Assembly (NCBI RefSeq): GCF_013449725.1
Contig: NZ_JACCFF010000007.1
Coordinates: 277,620 to 341,619 of the forward strand
Length of the DNA: 64,000 nt
Source: Mycobacteroides sp. LB1
GTDB taxonomy: Bacteria > Actinomycetota > Actinomycetes > Mycobacteriales > Mycobacteriaceae
Reading direction: 5' to 3'
The notes beneath the pieces are model-generated. The model was given only the letters and a program-made list of their open reading frames with translations, was not told the DNA's origin and did no database searches. Each line of letters starts with the position of its first letter. Position 1 is the stretch's first letter. The translations under genes were made by a program, and so were the position numbers. Below are positions 17,770-26,073 of this stretch, piece after piece.

Positions 17770-17992
17770 AAACATATGTATGTAAGCGTTACTCCTCACT
17801 GCGACCGCCCAACTAGGGCATAGGGCTGGCATGCGACGGCGATCACTACACCCGCGGAATCTTGGGGCAGTAAAGAAAGTTCTCACACAACAGCAGTTCG
17901 CCCCCGCGGCGTCGCGCAGTGCGACGAACTCTTCCGCTCATCCCAGAATCGGCATGAGTGCGCGCACCTCGCTCACCTGGCATGCTGGTGAT

Positions 17993-18199
17993 ATGCCTGG
18001 TAAGGAAATCGATAAGCAGCGGGCAAGTGCCGCGCTGGCGGTGATCCGTCAGCACCCGGGGATGGCGCTGTTCGCCGCCGTCCCGGTGCTGGCAGTGCTC
18101 GGAGCGGTGTGGTGGATCGCGGGTCTCGGCTGGGCGCTGGTGCTCACCGTCGTCATCGTGCTCGCCGGTGGCGCCGCGATCGTCATGCGCCGCAGCTGA
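17993..18199 (+). CDS. small two-helix membrane protein
   Basis: From ATG 17993 (MPGKEIDKQRAS) the product has 68 residues: a charged N-terminus and two adjacent transmembrane helices (about residues 19-38 and 40-62) ending in a basic tail MRRS. The frame is open further upstream to 17831, but that part has Ser/Arg/Pro-rich composition without hydrophobic or domain character. Function unknown; similar short membrane proteins are common in actinobacteria. Confidence 0.6.
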   Translation: MPGKEIDKQRASAALAVIRQHPGMALFAAVPVLAVLGAVWWIAGLGWALVLTVVIVLAGGAAIVMRRS

Positions 18200-18287
18200 T
18201 TTAGCTCGCGATTATTGGGTGCGAGCTCGCGCCCAGCTTCTCTCTCGCTGTTCGCTGTAGGCGAACGCCCTGCCGGTTGTAAGTATG

Positions 18288-18293
18288 TAATCT
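18288..18293 (+). promoter_or_regulatory. -10 box (TAATCT) for a leaderless transcript
   Basis: TAATCT ends seven bases before the ATG at 18301, and no Shine-Dalgarno sequence is present, so the transcript probably starts at the start codon. Three TGTAA-type words at 18278-18299 might also serve as protein-binding repeats. Confidence 0.5.
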
Positions 18294-18300
18294 TGTAATC

Positions 18301-18825
18301 ATGAAACGAGATCAACAATCCGACGCTTCCGACGCCGCGGATTGGTTCGCCGGGCGCCTGCCCGACGGCTGGTTCAGCGGTGACCCCGAAGTGGTCGTTG
18401 ACCGCGAAGAAATCACGGTCATTGGTCGGCTGCCCGCCGATGAGGACGACAAAGAAAGCGAGGCTCGCGCATCGGGCCGTGCCTCTCGCTTCCGGGAAGA
18501 GACTCGCTCTCATCGAATGCGCATCGCCGACGAGGCGCAGGCCCGGTATGGACGCAAGGTTTCCTGGGGTGTCGATGTTGGCGCCGCTGAGGCAACAGAG
18601 CGAATCCTGTTCACCCACATCGCCGTTCCGGTGATGACGCGGCTGCGACAGCCCGAGCGTCAGGTGCTCGACACTCTGGTCGAGGCCGGAGTCGCCCGCT
18701 CCCGCGCCGACGCGCTGGCCTGGGCGGTGCGGCTGGTCGGTGAGCACACCGAGGACTGGCTGGACAAGCTACGCGGCGCCATGACGGAGGTTCGGGATCT
18801 GCGAACCCAGGGTCCGCAGCTCTAG
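18301..18825 (+). CDS. conserved hypothetical protein (174 residues)
   Basis: This soluble protein has no signal or membrane segment. The N-terminal half is acidic (DWFAGRLPDGWFSGDPEVVVDREE), the middle is strongly charged with Arg/Glu runs, and the C-terminal half is helical with ERQVLDTLVEAGVARSRADALAWAVRLVGEH, which resembles the regulatory helix-loop segments of small ribbon-helix-helix-like or dimerisation modules. I do not recognise the family. Its stop codon overlaps the stop of the convergent ABC exporter gene in a shared CTAG (18822-18825). Confidence 0.7.
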   Translation: MKRDQQSDASDAADWFAGRLPDGWFSGDPEVVVDREEITVIGRLPADEDDKESEARASGRASRFREETRSHRMRIADEAQARYGRKVSWGVDVGAAEATERILFTHIAVPVMTRLRQPERQVLDTLVEAGVARSRADALAWAVRLVGEHTEDWLDKLRGAMTEVRDLRTQGPQL

Positions 18826-20717
18826 GCCTGCGTCATCGCGAAGTAGGCGCCTCGGCGCGCCAGGAGTTCAGCATGGGTGCCGCTCTCGACGACGCTGCCG
18901 CCATCCATCACCACGATCCGGTCGGCATCACGAATGGTGGAAAGCCGATGGGCGATAATGAAACTCGTCCTATCTCGGCGCAGCTCGGCCATGGCCTGCT
19001 GGATCCGCAGCTCGGTTCGGGTATCCACCGAACTCGTTGCCTCATCGAGTATTAGCAGCTGTGGACGCGCCAGGAACGCCCGCGCGATAGTGATCAACTG
19101 TTTCTCGCCGGCGCTGATGTTCTCACCGTCGTCGGCGATCCTGGTGTCATATCCGTCGGGGAGTGTCTGCACGAACCGGTCCACATAGGCGGCACGTGCC
19201 GCTTCCCGAACTTCGTCTTCGGAGGCCCCGGGCCGCCCGTAGGCAATGTTCTCGGCAATGGATCCGCCGAACAGCCAGGTGTCCTGCAGGACCATCCCCA
19301 TCCGCGACCGCAGGTCATGACGGCTCATCATCGAGATATCCACGCCGTCAAGCAGTATTCGCCCTGAGTCGACGTCGTAGAAGCGCATCAGCAGGTTCAC
19401 CAGAGTGGTCTTTCCCGCCCCGGTCGGCCCGACGATCGCGACCGTCTGCCCCGGTTCGACGGTGAGTGACAGTCCGTCGATCACCGGGGTATCGGGGGAG
19501 TAGCCAAAGCTGATGTTCTCGAACTCGACACTGGGAGACCCGACAGGAATCGAGGCCGGAGATACCGGGTCCGCCGATTCTTCGTCGGCATCGAGCAGCT
19601 CGAAAACCCTTTCGGCGCTGGCGAGTCCGGACTGCAAAGTGTTGTACATGGCGGCCACCTGCGTCAGCGGCATATTGAATTGCCGCACATACTGCGTGAA
19701 TGCCTGGATGCTGCCCAGGGTCAGATCGCCCGAGGCGACCTTGAGGCCGCCCACCACGGCCACCGCCACATAGCTCAGATTTCCGATGAACGCCGTTGCC
19801 GGTGATACCAACCCCGAGAAGAACTGCGCACCAAAGGAACTTCGGTATACTTTGGCGTTTCGATCCGCGAAGATCGCCTCCGCTTCCGCGCGATGCCCGT
19901 ACGTCTTGACGATGGTGAAACCGCTGTACGTCTCCTCGATATGCGCGTTCAGTTTCCCGGTGTTGGCCCATTGAGCCACGAACAGCCGTTGCGACCTGCG
20001 GGCGATCGTGCGTGTCACCCATAGGGACATCGGCACCGTCGCGAGCGTGATCGCGGCCAGTAGCGGCGAAATGCTGAGCATCATTGCCAGCACCGCCACC
20101 AGCGTCAACATCGAGCTCAGCAGTTGGTTGATGCTCATCTGCAGAGATGTCTGGATATTGTCCACATCGTTGGTGACGCGACTGAGAATCTCACCACGCT
20201 GCCGGGAATCGAAGTACGACAATGGAAGCCGGTGCAGTTTGTCTTCTACGTCGGCGCGGAGGGCCACCACGGTCCGCTGCACGGTGACGTTGAGAAGCCG
20301 CGCCTGCGCCCACGCCAACAACCCGGCCACCAGATACAAACTCAAAGCCATCGCCAACGTCATCCCCACCGCACGGAAGTCGACACCCGTCCCGGGTATG
20401 ACGTTCATGCCGGACAGCATCTGCGCGAACTGGCCGTCCCCCCGGGCGCGGGCGGCCTCGACGGCCTGTTCCTTGGTGAGCCCCGCGGGCAGCTCCCGTC
20501 CGATTACTCCGTTGAACAACAGATCGGTGGCGTGCCCCAGGATGCGCGGCCCGATTACCCCGATCGCGATACCCGTCATCGAGAGGGTAATCACCGCGGC
20601 GGTCAGAAGCCGTTGCGGAGCGAGACGCTTCACCATCCGTATGGCGGTGCCGCGGAAGTCTCGGGAACGTTCAGCGGGCCCCTGCTGTACGCCCCGAAAT
20701 CCGATCGCTCGAGTCAT
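18822..20717 (-). CDS. ABC exporter half, canonical-ATPase subunit (Rv1272c-like)
   Basis: From ATG 20717 (4-base overlap with the upstream ABC gene) the product has 631 residues. It is a fused membrane and nucleotide-binding half-transporter: six transmembrane helices (about 30-350), then Walker A GPTGAGKTT, signature ISAGEKQL (not the usual LSGGQ), Walker B LLILDEATSSVD with the catalytic Glu, and switch His in IIAHRLST. Its partner has the opposite degeneracy, so the two form a heterodimer with one active ATP site. M. tuberculosis has the same pair (Rv1272c-Rv1273c); lipid or drug movement has been proposed for it, but the substrate here is inference. The stop is shared with the convergent gene in CTAG. 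Confidence 0.88.
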   Translation of the reverse strand: MTRAIGFRGVQQGPAERSRDFRGTAIRMVKRLAPQRLLTAAVITLSMTGIAIGVIGPRILGHATDLLFNGVIGRELPAGLTKEQAVEAARARGDGQFAQMLSGMNVIPGTGVDFRAVGMTLAMALSLYLVAGLLAWAQARLLNVTVQRTVVALRADVEDKLHRLPLSYFDSRQRGEILSRVTNDVDNIQTSLQMSINQLLSSMLTLVAVLAMMLSISPLLAAITLATVPMSLWVTRTIARRSQRLFVAQWANTGKLNAHIEETYSGFTIVKTYGHRAEAEAIFADRNAKVYRSSFGAQFFSGLVSPATAFIGNLSYVAVAVVGGLKVASGDLTLGSIQAFTQYVRQFNMPLTQVAAMYNTLQSGLASAERVFELLDADEESADPVSPASIPVGSPSVEFENISFGYSPDTPVIDGLSLTVEPGQTVAIVGPTGAGKTTLVNLLMRFYDVDSGRILLDGVDISMMSRHDLRSRMGMVLQDTWLFGGSIAENIAYGRPGASEDEVREAARAAYVDRFVQTLPDGYDTRIADDGENISAGEKQLITIARAFLARPQLLILDEATSSVDTRTELRIQQAMAELRRDRTSFIIAHRLSTIRDADRIVVMDGGSVVESGTHAELLARRGAYFAMTQA

Positions 20718-22453
20718 ACCTGCAACACCGCCTGCGAGTCGCAGATCTCCCGGTACATTCCGCAGCACCCCAGCAGCTCGGCATGGGTACCCACCGCGGC
20801 GACGCGGCCATCCTCCAGTACTACGATCTGGTCGGCATCCATGATCGTCGAAATACGTTGTGCCACTACGATGATAGTCGCGCTCGAGGAAACGCCGCGC
20901 AACGCTTCTCTCAGTCGCGCGTCGGTGCGCACGTCCAGTGCCGAGAACGCGTCATCGAATAGGTAGATACTCGGACGACGAACCACCGCGCGTGCGATCG
21001 CAATGCGCTGACGCTGCCCGCCCGAGAAGTTGATACCGCCCTGCGATACCGGCATCTGTAGGCCTGCGCCATGTGCTCGGACGAAATCCGCCGCCTGCGC
21101 AACCTGCAGTGCCTCCCACATCTCATCCTCGGTGGCATCCGACTTGCCGTAACGCAGATTACTTTCCACCGTCCCGGAGAACAGGTATCCCCGTTGTGGA
21201 ACCAAACCGATTACGGTCCAGAGGTTCTCGGGGTCATACCGCCGCACATCGTTACCGCCCACACGTACCGAACCGGCCGTCACGTCGTGCAAACGGGGGA
21301 CCAGGGACACCAGCGTGCTTTTGCCGCATCCGGTCGCGCCGACCACGGCGGTGACCGTTCCGGGCCGTGCCGTGAATGAAACCCCGTCCAGAACAGCGCG
21401 TTCGGCGCCGGGATAGCGGAACCCCGCATTAGCGAACTCAACGGTGGGATCCATGGCGTCGACGCCAACAGGATCCGCCGGGGCCGTGATGGATCCGACC
21501 GTTTCGAACACTTCGGTAATCCGTTCGGCGCACGCCGATGCGCGCGGCACCATGATGGCCAGCATCGTGAGCATCATCATCGACATGAGGATCTGCAAGA
21601 AGTAGGACAGGAAGGCCACCAGCGATCCCACCTGCATCTGGCCCTGATCGATGCGTAGCCCGCCGAACCAGATCAGCGCCACGCTGGAGGTGTTGATGAC
21701 CAGCGAGGTGGTGGGCAACATCAGGGCTTGCCACCGGCCCGCAGCTAGGGCCGCCTCGGACACTTCAGCGTTGGCCGCCCCAAATCGGTTGCGCTCCACC
21801 GCTTCCCGGGTGAATGCGCGCACCACCCGAATGCCGGTCAATTGTTCACGCATGACCCGATTGATGCCGTCGATGAGTCGCTGCATTCTGCGGAAGATCG
21901 GCAGCATCGACCGCACGATGTACCAGTTGGCCAGACCGAGCGCCGGCATGCTCACGATGAGCAGCCAGGACAGCCCTGCGTTCTGGTGAATCGCCATGGC
22001 GATACCGCCGATGCACATGATCGGCGCCGTCACCAGCATGGTGCAGGTGACCTGGACCAGCAGCTGCAGCTGCTGCACGTCATTGGTGGTGCGGGTCAAT
22101 AACGTAGGTGCACCGAATCCGGCCGACTCCTCGGCGGAGAAGCCGGTGATGTGGTGGAACAGCGCCCACCGCATATCGCGGCCGAACCCCATACCCGTCC
22201 TGGACCCGAAATACACCGCGCCGATCGAGCAGACGATCTGCACCAGTGTCACCCCGAGCATCACCATGCCCAGCCGCATGATCGTGGGCGTATCGCCTTG
22301 TGCCACCCCGTCGTCGATGATCGCTGCATTGACGGTCGGCAGATACAGCGACGCCAGTGTGCTGACGATCTGCAGCGTGACGACGACGGCGACCAGGCTG
22401 CGGTAGGGGCGGACATAACGTGACAGGAGGGCCCGCAACTGACCCTGAGGCAT
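20714..22453 (-). CDS. ABC exporter half, degenerate-ATPase subunit (Rv1273c-like)
   Basis: This half-transporter has 579 residues from ATG 22453 (MPQGQLRALL); an upstream ATG at 22486 is possible. Six transmembrane helices are followed by Walker A GATGCGKST and the canonical signature FSGGQRQRIAIARA. Walker B is IYLFDDAFSALD, where Asp replaces the catalytic Glu, and the switch segment is VVAQRIST with Gln instead of His. These changes match the degenerate site of heterodimeric exporters such as TM287/288-type or TAP-like systems. It is co-transcribed with the next gene by ATGA overlap and divergent from lprB, with about 80 bases between. Confidence 0.88.
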   Translation of the reverse strand: MPQGQLRALLSRYVRPYRSLVAVVVTLQIVSTLASLYLPTVNAAIIDDGVAQGDTPTIMRLGMVMLGVTLVQIVCSIGAVYFGSRTGMGFGRDMRWALFHHITGFSAEESAGFGAPTLLTRTTNDVQQLQLLVQVTCTMLVTAPIMCIGGIAMAIHQNAGLSWLLIVSMPALGLANWYIVRSMLPIFRRMQRLIDGINRVMREQLTGIRVVRAFTREAVERNRFGAANAEVSEAALAAGRWQALMLPTTSLVINTSSVALIWFGGLRIDQGQMQVGSLVAFLSYFLQILMSMMMLTMLAIMVPRASACAERITEVFETVGSITAPADPVGVDAMDPTVEFANAGFRYPGAERAVLDGVSFTARPGTVTAVVGATGCGKSTLVSLVPRLHDVTAGSVRVGGNDVRRYDPENLWTVIGLVPQRGYLFSGTVESNLRYGKSDATEDEMWEALQVAQAADFVRAHGAGLQMPVSQGGINFSGGQRQRIAIARAVVRRPSIYLFDDAFSALDVRTDARLREALRGVSSSATIIVVAQRISTIMDADQIVVLEDGRVAAVGTHAELLGCCGMYREICDSQAVLQV

Positions 22454-22534
22454 GGGCACAACTGTCGCACACGACTCCGGCAACAAACCCGCAGCTCAGT
22501 GGTTGACTCGGGTTTGTGCCGCTACAGTGCACAT

Positions 22535-23122
22535 GTGAGGTTGGGCCTGGATTCACGCAACGTGTTGAGCAAGTGTGTTGTCGCATTGGCGATGGTCGCA
22601 CTGGTGTTGACTGCCTGCTCGGGCGGCGATAAGTCCGATCCGCCCAATGGCACCGGGCCGAACGCCACGTCACCTCAGCAGACCAAGTCCAAGGGCGTTG
22701 AAGGCCCGATGTTCGCGGAGTGTGGCGGGGTCAGCGACCAGGCAATGATGCAGCTGACCAAGGTCATGGGTCTGGTGGGCACCGCCAAGAATTCTGTGGG
22801 CTGTGTCTGGCTCCGGGGTGGCAGCATCGCGGGACCGCACTTCTCATTCAACTGGTATCGCGGCAGCCCTATCGGCCGGGAGCGGGCGACGGAAGAGCGG
22901 ACGCGCCCGAGCGTCGAAGACGTCGAGATTGCCGGGTACAAGGGATTCATCGCGACCAACGGCTACCCGGGCACCGCGACCACCCTGTGTGAGATCGGCA
23001 TGGACTTCGGAAACGACTTCATCGAATGGTCAATCAACTTCGAGCCCGGAACCGGTGCCCCCGACTCCTGCGATGTCGCCAAACAGCTGACCGAGACATC
23101 CATCAAGGCGGCCAAGAAATGA
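22535..23122 (+). CDS. lprB: DUF3558 lipoprotein, LprB-like
   Basis: GTG 22535 gives 195 residues; the frame is open back to 22499. The N-terminus is a lipoprotein signal peptide with lipobox LTAC just before SGGDKSD. The mature part has the DUF3558 pattern: FAECGGVSDQAMMQLTKV, GCVWL, FNWYRGSPIGRERATEERTR, then further Cys (LCEIG, DSCDVA) that probably pair. Position next to an ABC exporter and followed by LprC matches Rv1274 in M. tuberculosis. It is a membrane-anchored exported protein of unknown role. Its stop overlaps lprC by 4 bases. Confidence 0.85.
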   Translation: MRLGLDSRNVLSKCVVALAMVALVLTACSGGDKSDPPNGTGPNATSPQQTKSKGVEGPMFAECGGVSDQAMMQLTKVMGLVGTAKNSVGCVWLRGGSIAGPHFSFNWYRGSPIGRERATEERTRPSVEDVEIAGYKGFIATNGYPGTATTLCEIGMDFGNDFIEWSINFEPGTGAPDSCDVAKQLTETSIKAAKK

Positions 23123-23676
23123 CATATCGGATGACAAAGTCATTGTTCGCGACGTTGTGCGCGGCACTCATCGTGTTCACGTCGGCGGGCTGCGGCGGCA
23201 CCGTTGACGGCGAGGCGGTAATGCCCGGCAGTGGCGACACGGGGGACGGCACCAACGCCGAGCAGAAGTACCCCAACCTGCTCAAGGAATGTGAAGTGCT
23301 CACCACGGACATCCTCGCCAAGGTCGTCGACGCGGACCCCAAGGACATTCAGAGCACATTCGTGGGTGCCGTGTGCCGGTGGCAGGCGATGAGCAAGAGC
23401 GGTGGCCTGGTCGATATCACCCGCTTCTGGTTCGAGACCGGCAGCCTCGACGCCGAGAAGGCCACAGCGAACAGCCTGAAATACAACGTCCAGGAACGGG
23501 CGATACAAGGAATTCCGTCGATCGTGATGAGGCCGCCGGATCAGCCGGGTGCCTGTGGAGTTGCCAGTGACACCGCAGGTGTTGTTGGATGGTGGGTCAA
23601 CCCGCAGGGCCAAGGCGGAGACTCATGCACGCAGGCAATCAAATTGATGGAGATGACGCTGTCAGTGAACATCTGA
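23119..23676 (+). CDS. lprC: DUF3558 lipoprotein, LprC-like
   Basis: ATG 23119 overlaps the lprB stop (ATGA), giving 185 residues; an upstream frame to 23026 is a shadow of lprB. The signal peptide ends in lipobox TSAGC. The mature part has the DUF3558 cysteine pattern (KECEVL, VCRWQ, ACGVAS, SCTQA) and WVNPQG. It corresponds to Rv1275. Surface lipoprotein, function unknown, probably acting with its neighbours. Confidence 0.85.
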   Translation: MTYRMTKSLFATLCAALIVFTSAGCGGTVDGEAVMPGSGDTGDGTNAEQKYPNLLKECEVLTTDILAKVVDADPKDIQSTFVGAVCRWQAMSKSGGLVDITRFWFETGSLDAEKATANSLKYNVQERAIQGIPSIVMRPPDQPGACGVASDTAGVVGWWVNPQGQGGDSCTQAIKLMEMTLSVNI

Positions 23677-24227
23677 CGCGTCATGTTCGCTCGTCCCGGA
23701 TCGTCGGGATACTTCTGTGTGCCGTGTTGGCCCCGGGAATCCTGTTCAGCGCCGGATGTTCTGGCCACCACCGTGAACTCGGCGGCCACGAGGTAACGAC
23801 CGCGAATGACGTTCGGGTGGGCCCGGCGTACTCCGAGTGCGGCAGCCTCACCACTCCTGATGTCGCGGCGGTGGTGCGTCGTACCGACCTCAAATTGATT
23901 GCGAAAACCCCCGCAGGTTGCACGTGGTCTCCCAGCGGATCCTGGAGCACATTGCCGAACGTCGCTCTCACCTGGTATCGAGGCAGCCCGATTGGGCGCG
24001 AACGTGAGGGGGAGGAACGGACGAGGGACGAGGTCAAGGACTTCTCGGCCGGGGGTAAGCGCGGTTTCATCAGCTCGACCTACGGGATGTGCGTCACCGC
24101 CCTCGAATATGGGGACGGCCAGTTCTTTGAATTGGCGGTCACCCTGCTCGGCGCCGGTCACGGCACCTCATCAGATGCGTGCCACTGTGCGATGAAGTTG
24201 TCCACCCAGGTGGCGGAGAAGGTCTGA
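23625..24227 (+). CDS. additional DUF3558 lipoprotein, paralogue of LprB
   Basis: ATG 23625 is preceded by AGGCGGAG and overlaps the 3' end of lprC by 52 bases; the product has 200 residues. The signal peptide is unusually long because of an about 35-residue basic N-terminus (SEHLTRHVRSSRIV), then a hydrophobic core and the lipobox FSAGC. The mature part carries LTWYRGSPIGREREGEERTR, nearly the same as the LprB block, with Cys at YSECGSL, GCTWSP, MCVTAL and DACHCA. It is probably a duplicate of lprB. M. tuberculosis has only the LprB-LprC pair at this place, as far as I recall. Confidence 0.75.
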   Translation: MHAGNQIDGDDAVSEHLTRHVRSSRIVGILLCAVLAPGILFSAGCSGHHRELGGHEVTTANDVRVGPAYSECGSLTTPDVAAVVRRTDLKLIAKTPAGCTWSPSGSWSTLPNVALTWYRGSPIGREREGEERTRDEVKDFSAGGKRGFISSTYGMCVTALEYGDGQFFELAVTLLGAGHGTSSDACHCAMKLSTQVAEKV

Positions 24228-24235
24228 GTACGCCT

Positions 24236-24754
24236 CTAGCGCGGCACGTGGAACGTCGTGAGCGAGGCTCCGCCCAGTTCGAGCCGCGACCACGGCGAAC
24301 GAGTCGTCAGGACCGCCAATGCCGAGGTCGGAAACTTGGTGGAGATGCGGTTCGCGGCGTCGGCGCTACTCGTACCCGCGTCGGCGAGTGCGAGCGCCAG
24401 CTGCGATGTGGTGGGTTCGTGCCCGACGACAAGCACGGTGATCGCGGAATCAGGCACCGCATTGATCTCGCCGAGGGTGATCCCCACCGTCGAGTCGTAC
24501 AACTTGTTGCTGAATCTGACGAGTTGACTGTGGACCCCGGTCTGAGTCAGCGTCGCGCGGGTCCGGGTGGCGGTGGAACACAGCACCGCGTCGATCCGAT
24601 TGAAATTGTCCTGCAGCCAGGTTCCGGCCTGAGTGGCTTGGCGGCTGCCGCGCAGGTTCAGTGGACGCTCGTGGTCGTCCACCCCGGGTGGGTAGGCCGA
24701 CTTCGCGTGTCGCATCAGGATGAGGGTGCGTTTCACCAACTGGTCCTCCGACAT
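24236..24754 (-). CDS. SixA-type histidine phosphatase (Rv1276c-like)
   Basis: The protein has 172 residues. Its N-terminus has the histidine-phosphatase signature LILMRHAKSAYP (Arg-His at about 15-16 being the catalytic pair), then LNLRGSRQATQAGTWL. A second region has SALVRFSNKLYDSTVG-like acidic/basic residues and VVGHEPTTSQLALAL, with the second catalytic His. SixA-type members remove phosphate from phosphohistidine on proteins; other members act on small phosphates. Rv1276c is at the equivalent place in M. tuberculosis. The gene is divergent from the SbcD-like gene. Confidence 0.85.
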   Translation of the reverse strand: MSEDQLVKRTLILMRHAKSAYPPGVDDHERPLNLRGSRQATQAGTWLQDNFNRIDAVLCSTATRTRATLTQTGVHSQLVRFSNKLYDSTVGITLGEINAVPDSAITVLVVGHEPTTSQLALALADAGTSSADAANRISTKFPTSALAVLTTRSPWSRLELGGASLTTFHVPR

Positions 24755-24888
24755 GAGTCGTACCGTAGCCCGGCTACGTGACGAGCACCGGGCAAATGCG
24801 CGACCTGTGGATAGGCTGTATTGCAGGGTCCAAGGGATCGGGCGCTGCCTCCCCGGGGTTGTCGGTCGGCGGCCATAGACTTCGGCAT

Positions 24889-26073
24889 GTGAAGTTCCTG
24901 CACACCGCTGACTGGCAGCTGGGCATGACGCGGCATTTCCTTGCCGGCGAGGCCCAGCCGCAGTACTCAGCCGCGCGTCGGGAGGCTATTGCCTCTGTTG
25001 GTGACGTTGCTGTGGAGCAGGGTTGCGACTTCATGGTGGTGTGCGGAGACGTCTTCGAGTCCAATCAGCTGGCGCCGCGCGTCATCAGCCAGGCGTTGGA
25101 GGTCATGCGCGGGGTCGGCGTGGATATCTATCTGCTGCCTGGCAATCATGATCCGTTAGACGCCGCCTCGGTGTACACCAGTGAGCTGTTCCTGGCCGAA
25201 AAACCCGCGAACGTCCACGTGCTCGATACCGCCGGGGTACATCGGGTGGCCGACGGTGTGGAGCTGGTCGCGGTGCCGTGGCGATCGAAGGCGCCCACAC
25301 ACGATCTCGTTGCCGAACAGCTGGAGGGACTGCCCGTCGACGGCACCCGACGCATCGTGGTGGCCCACGGCGGTATCGACATACTCGACCCCGACCCGAC
25401 GAAACCGGCGCTCATCGCGCTGAAGGCCGTCGAGGACGCCGTTGCCCGGGGTGCGGTCCACTATGTGGCATTGGGCGATAAGCACTCCCGTACTCAGGTG
25501 GGTGCCAGCGGGCGGGTCTGGTACTCGGGGGCACCCGAGGTCACCAACTACGACGATATCGAGTCCGACCCGGGGCACGCCCTTGTGGTGAATCTGGACG
25601 AATCGGGTGCGGTTCAGGTGGATGCCCATCATGTGGGCCGGTGGCGGTTTGTGACGCTGCGACGGTCGGTGGACCACGCGCGCGATATCGCCGATCTGGG
25701 ACTCAACCTCGAACTGTTGCCGGATAAGGAGCGCACGGTGGTGCGGTTGGCGCTTACCGGCACGCTCAGTGTGACCGATAACGCCGTGCTCGAAGAGTGC
25801 CTGGACAAGTACACCCGCCTTTTCGCGAGCGTGCGGACGTGGGAGCGGCATACCGATATTGCGGTGATACCCGTCGACGGCGAGTTCAGCGATCTCGGTG
25901 TCGGCGGTTTCGCCGGCTCGGCGATCGCCGAGCTTAAGGAGATGGCGGCCGCCGGTGGGGCAGCGTCCGCAGATGCTCAGGGCGCGCTGTCGTTGCTACT
26001 GCGCCTCACCTCTAGTGCTGGACTGGGCGGCCCGGCACTGGGCAGTTCAACGAAAAGAGGGTCGGCGGCGTGA
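24889..26073 (+). CDS. SbcD/Mre11-like metallophosphoesterase (Rv1277-like)
   Basis: GTG 24889 begins VKFLHTADWQLG, the first metal-binding motif of the SbcD/Mre11 nuclease family (Asp-x-His type), giving 394 residues. Other motifs are CGDVFESN, GNHDPLD, and VAHGGIDI and KHSRT for the later His ligands. Mre11-like enzymes use two manganese ions to cut DNA ends and hairpins. The next gene overlaps by 4 bases and encodes the matching ATPase; together they form an SbcCD-like complex. In M. tuberculosis these are Rv1277-Rv1278, distinct from a canonical SbcCD. The frame back to 24778 has no family character. Confidence 0.87.
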   Translation: MKFLHTADWQLGMTRHFLAGEAQPQYSAARREAIASVGDVAVEQGCDFMVVCGDVFESNQLAPRVISQALEVMRGVGVDIYLLPGNHDPLDAASVYTSELFLAEKPANVHVLDTAGVHRVADGVELVAVPWRSKAPTHDLVAEQLEGLPVDGTRRIVVAHGGIDILDPDPTKPALIALKAVEDAVARGAVHYVALGDKHSRTQVGASGRVWYSGAPEVTNYDDIESDPGHALVVNLDESGAVQVDAHHVGRWRFVTLRRSVDHARDIADLGLNLELLPDKERTVVRLALTGTLSVTDNAVLEECLDKYTRLFASVRTWERHTDIAVIPVDGEFSDLGVGGFAGSAIAELKEMAAAGGAASADAQGALSLLLRLTSSAGLGGPALGSSTKRGSAA

